From Halieaceae bacterium (lineage in GTDB: Bacteria; Pseudomonadota; Gammaproteobacteria; Pseudomonadales; Halieaceae): a stretch of 6,602 nt of DNA. Each line of letters begins with the position of its first letter. The stretch's first letter is position 1. The stretch covers positions 1 through 6,602 of the forward strand of contig JABJAS010000246.1 in assembly GCA_018666055.1 (NCBI GenBank), written 5' to 3'. The position numbers were made by a program, and so were the translations under genes. This document shows, piece by piece, positions 5,543 through 6,602 of the stretch. Under the pieces are notes generated by a model. The model was not told the origin of the DNA and searched no databases. It saw only the letters and a program-made list of their open reading frames with translations.

Positions 5543-6602
5543 TTACTGATCGTCCATCTGCGCCTTAATCAAGTCCCCGATGGTACCAGGCGATGACGTT
5601 TCATCCTGCTCTTTCAAAGACGCTACCGCCTCTTTTTCGTCATCGATGTCCTTCGCCTTGATAGACAGACCCAAAGCCCGACTCTTGCGGTCAACGTTGA
5701 TCACCTTCGCCTCGACCGAATCGCCAACATTCAGTTCAGAACGCGCATCATCGACACGGTCAAAGCTGATGTCTGCAGCCTTTAGATAACCATCCACTTC
5801 GTCAGAAAGCTTAATCACCGCCCCTTTAGCATCAACCTCAGTTACTTTTCCTGTCACCAAGCTACCGCGATCATTATCGCTCACGTACAAGGAGAACGCG
5901 TCCTCCTCCAACTGCTTGATACCCAAAGAAATGCGCTCTCGCTCAGGATCGATTGACAAGATCACGGTCTCGATCTCGTCACCTTTCTTGTAATTTCGGA
6001 CCGCCTCTTCACCCGTCTCATTCCAGCTAATGTCGCTGAGATGCACCAGGCCATCAATACTGCCCTCCAGCCCGATAAAGATACCGAAGTCGGTAATGGA
6101 CTTAATGCTGCCGGAGATCTTGTCGCCCTTAGCGTGATCGTCAGCAAACGCATCCCATGGATTGCGTGTGCACTGCTTTATACCCAGCGAAATGCGCCGT
6201 CGTTCCTCGTCGATATCGAGGACCATCACTTCGACCTCATCCCCTAATTGGACGATTTTCGATGGATGAACATTCTTGTTAGTCCAGTCCATCTCTGAGA
6301 CGTGAACGAGTCCTTCAACACCTTCCTCGATCTCTGCGAAACAGCCATAATCAGTCAGGTTAGTCACTTTCGCTACGACGCGACTGCCCTCAGGGTAGCG
6401 ACCGGTAATCTGCACCCAAGGATCTTCACCCAGTTGCTTCAGGCCTAGCGATACGCGGTTACGCTCGCGATCGAATTTGAGAATTTTAACGTCAAGCTCT
6501 TGTCCTACTTCCACAATCTCGCTCGGATGCTTGATGCGCTTCCACGCCATATCGGTGATGTGCAGCAATCCATCAACGCCGCCTAAGTCGACGAACGCAC
6601 CA
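5543..6602 (-). CDS. rpsA: 30S ribosomal protein S1 (partial, C-terminal 352 residues)
   Basis: The gene enters from the right edge in mid-frame; the visible reading begins [15 protein letters not shown], inside the third S1 domain. Four S1 (OB-fold RNA-binding) repeats are seen, with cores [40 protein letters not shown] and [14 protein letters not shown]. The first is partial, and most linkers end in a form of RISLGIKQ. About 200 N-terminal residues, including the ribosome-binding domains, should lie outside (E. coli S1 has 557). S1 holds mRNA on the 30S subunit and is needed to start translation of most messages. The last repeat is more diverged, and the acidic tail ([17 protein letters not shown] and on to MDDQ) is normal for the family. 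The stop at 5543 is followed by a strong terminator. There is no sign of a frameshift. Confidence 0.98.
   Translation of the reverse strand, partial: GAFVDLGGVDGLLHITDMAWKRIKHPSEIVEVGQELDVKILKFDRERNRVSLGLKQLGEDPWVQITGRYPEGSRVVAKVTNLTDYGCFAEIEEGVEGLVHVSEMDWTNKNVHPSKIVQLGDEVEVMVLDIDEERRRISLGIKQCTRNPWDAFADDHAKGDKISGSIKSITDFGIFIGLEGSIDGLVHLSDISWNETGEEAVRNYKKGDEIETVILSIDPERERISLGIKQLEEDAFSLYVSDNDRGSLVTGKVTEVDAKGAVIKLSDEVDGYLKAADISFDRVDDARSELNVGDSVEAKVINVDRKSRALGLSIKAKDIDDEKEAVASLKEQDETSSPGTIGDLIKAQMDDQ

Noticed and set aside
5543..6568. rpsA read as a complete short gene starting at 6568
   Set aside because: The codon there is an internal TTG in a conserved S1 repeat, and the frame continues with conserved residues to the window edge, so the gene is truncated by the window, not short.

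Overview
The window is a compact piece of chromosome from a gammaproteobacterium, with every gene on the minus strand, so it reads from right to left. The assignment rests on three things: an S1 C-terminus very like that of enteric bacteria and pseudomonads, the gene pair rpsA-ihfB, and the lapA-lapB-pyrF block, which is also found in Escherichia coli. The mix with wbpK/wbpL/wbpM-type genes recalls Pseudomonas and its marine relatives, where O-antigen genes lie near ihfB. I cannot name a genus. No gap between genes exceeds about 160 bases.

Right part (about 6602-5388): the last 352 codons of rpsA (ribosomal protein S1) enter from the right edge and end in a strong intrinsic terminator. A sigma70-type promoter then precedes ihfB, so transcription appears to restart there.

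Middle (5387-2888): ihfB, lapA, lapB and pyrF are packed with gaps of 2 bases or short overlaps, and probably form one transcript. They encode a DNA-bending subunit, two inner-membrane proteins that tune LPS synthesis, and the last enzyme of UMP synthesis.

Left part (2887-1): a gap of 107 bases holds a hairpin, short direct repeats and a CRP-like site. Then come a small secreted ComEA-type DNA-binding protein, a sugar-nucleotide epimerase/reductase, a WecA/WbpL-type phospho-sugar transferase, and the N-terminal membrane part of a WbpM-type dehydratase that runs off the left edge. The last three match a complete short route for starting O-antigen or another polysaccharide: a 4,6-dehydratase makes a 4-keto-6-deoxy UDP-HexNAc, the SDR protein reduces it at C4, and the transferase loads the sugar phosphate on undecaprenyl phosphate.

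I see no mobile element, phage, CRISPR array, RNA gene or clearly new system. The points most worth a second look are the three-gene sugar-initiation set directly behind comEA, the regulatory gap before comEA, and the uncertain start of the wbpM-like gene.
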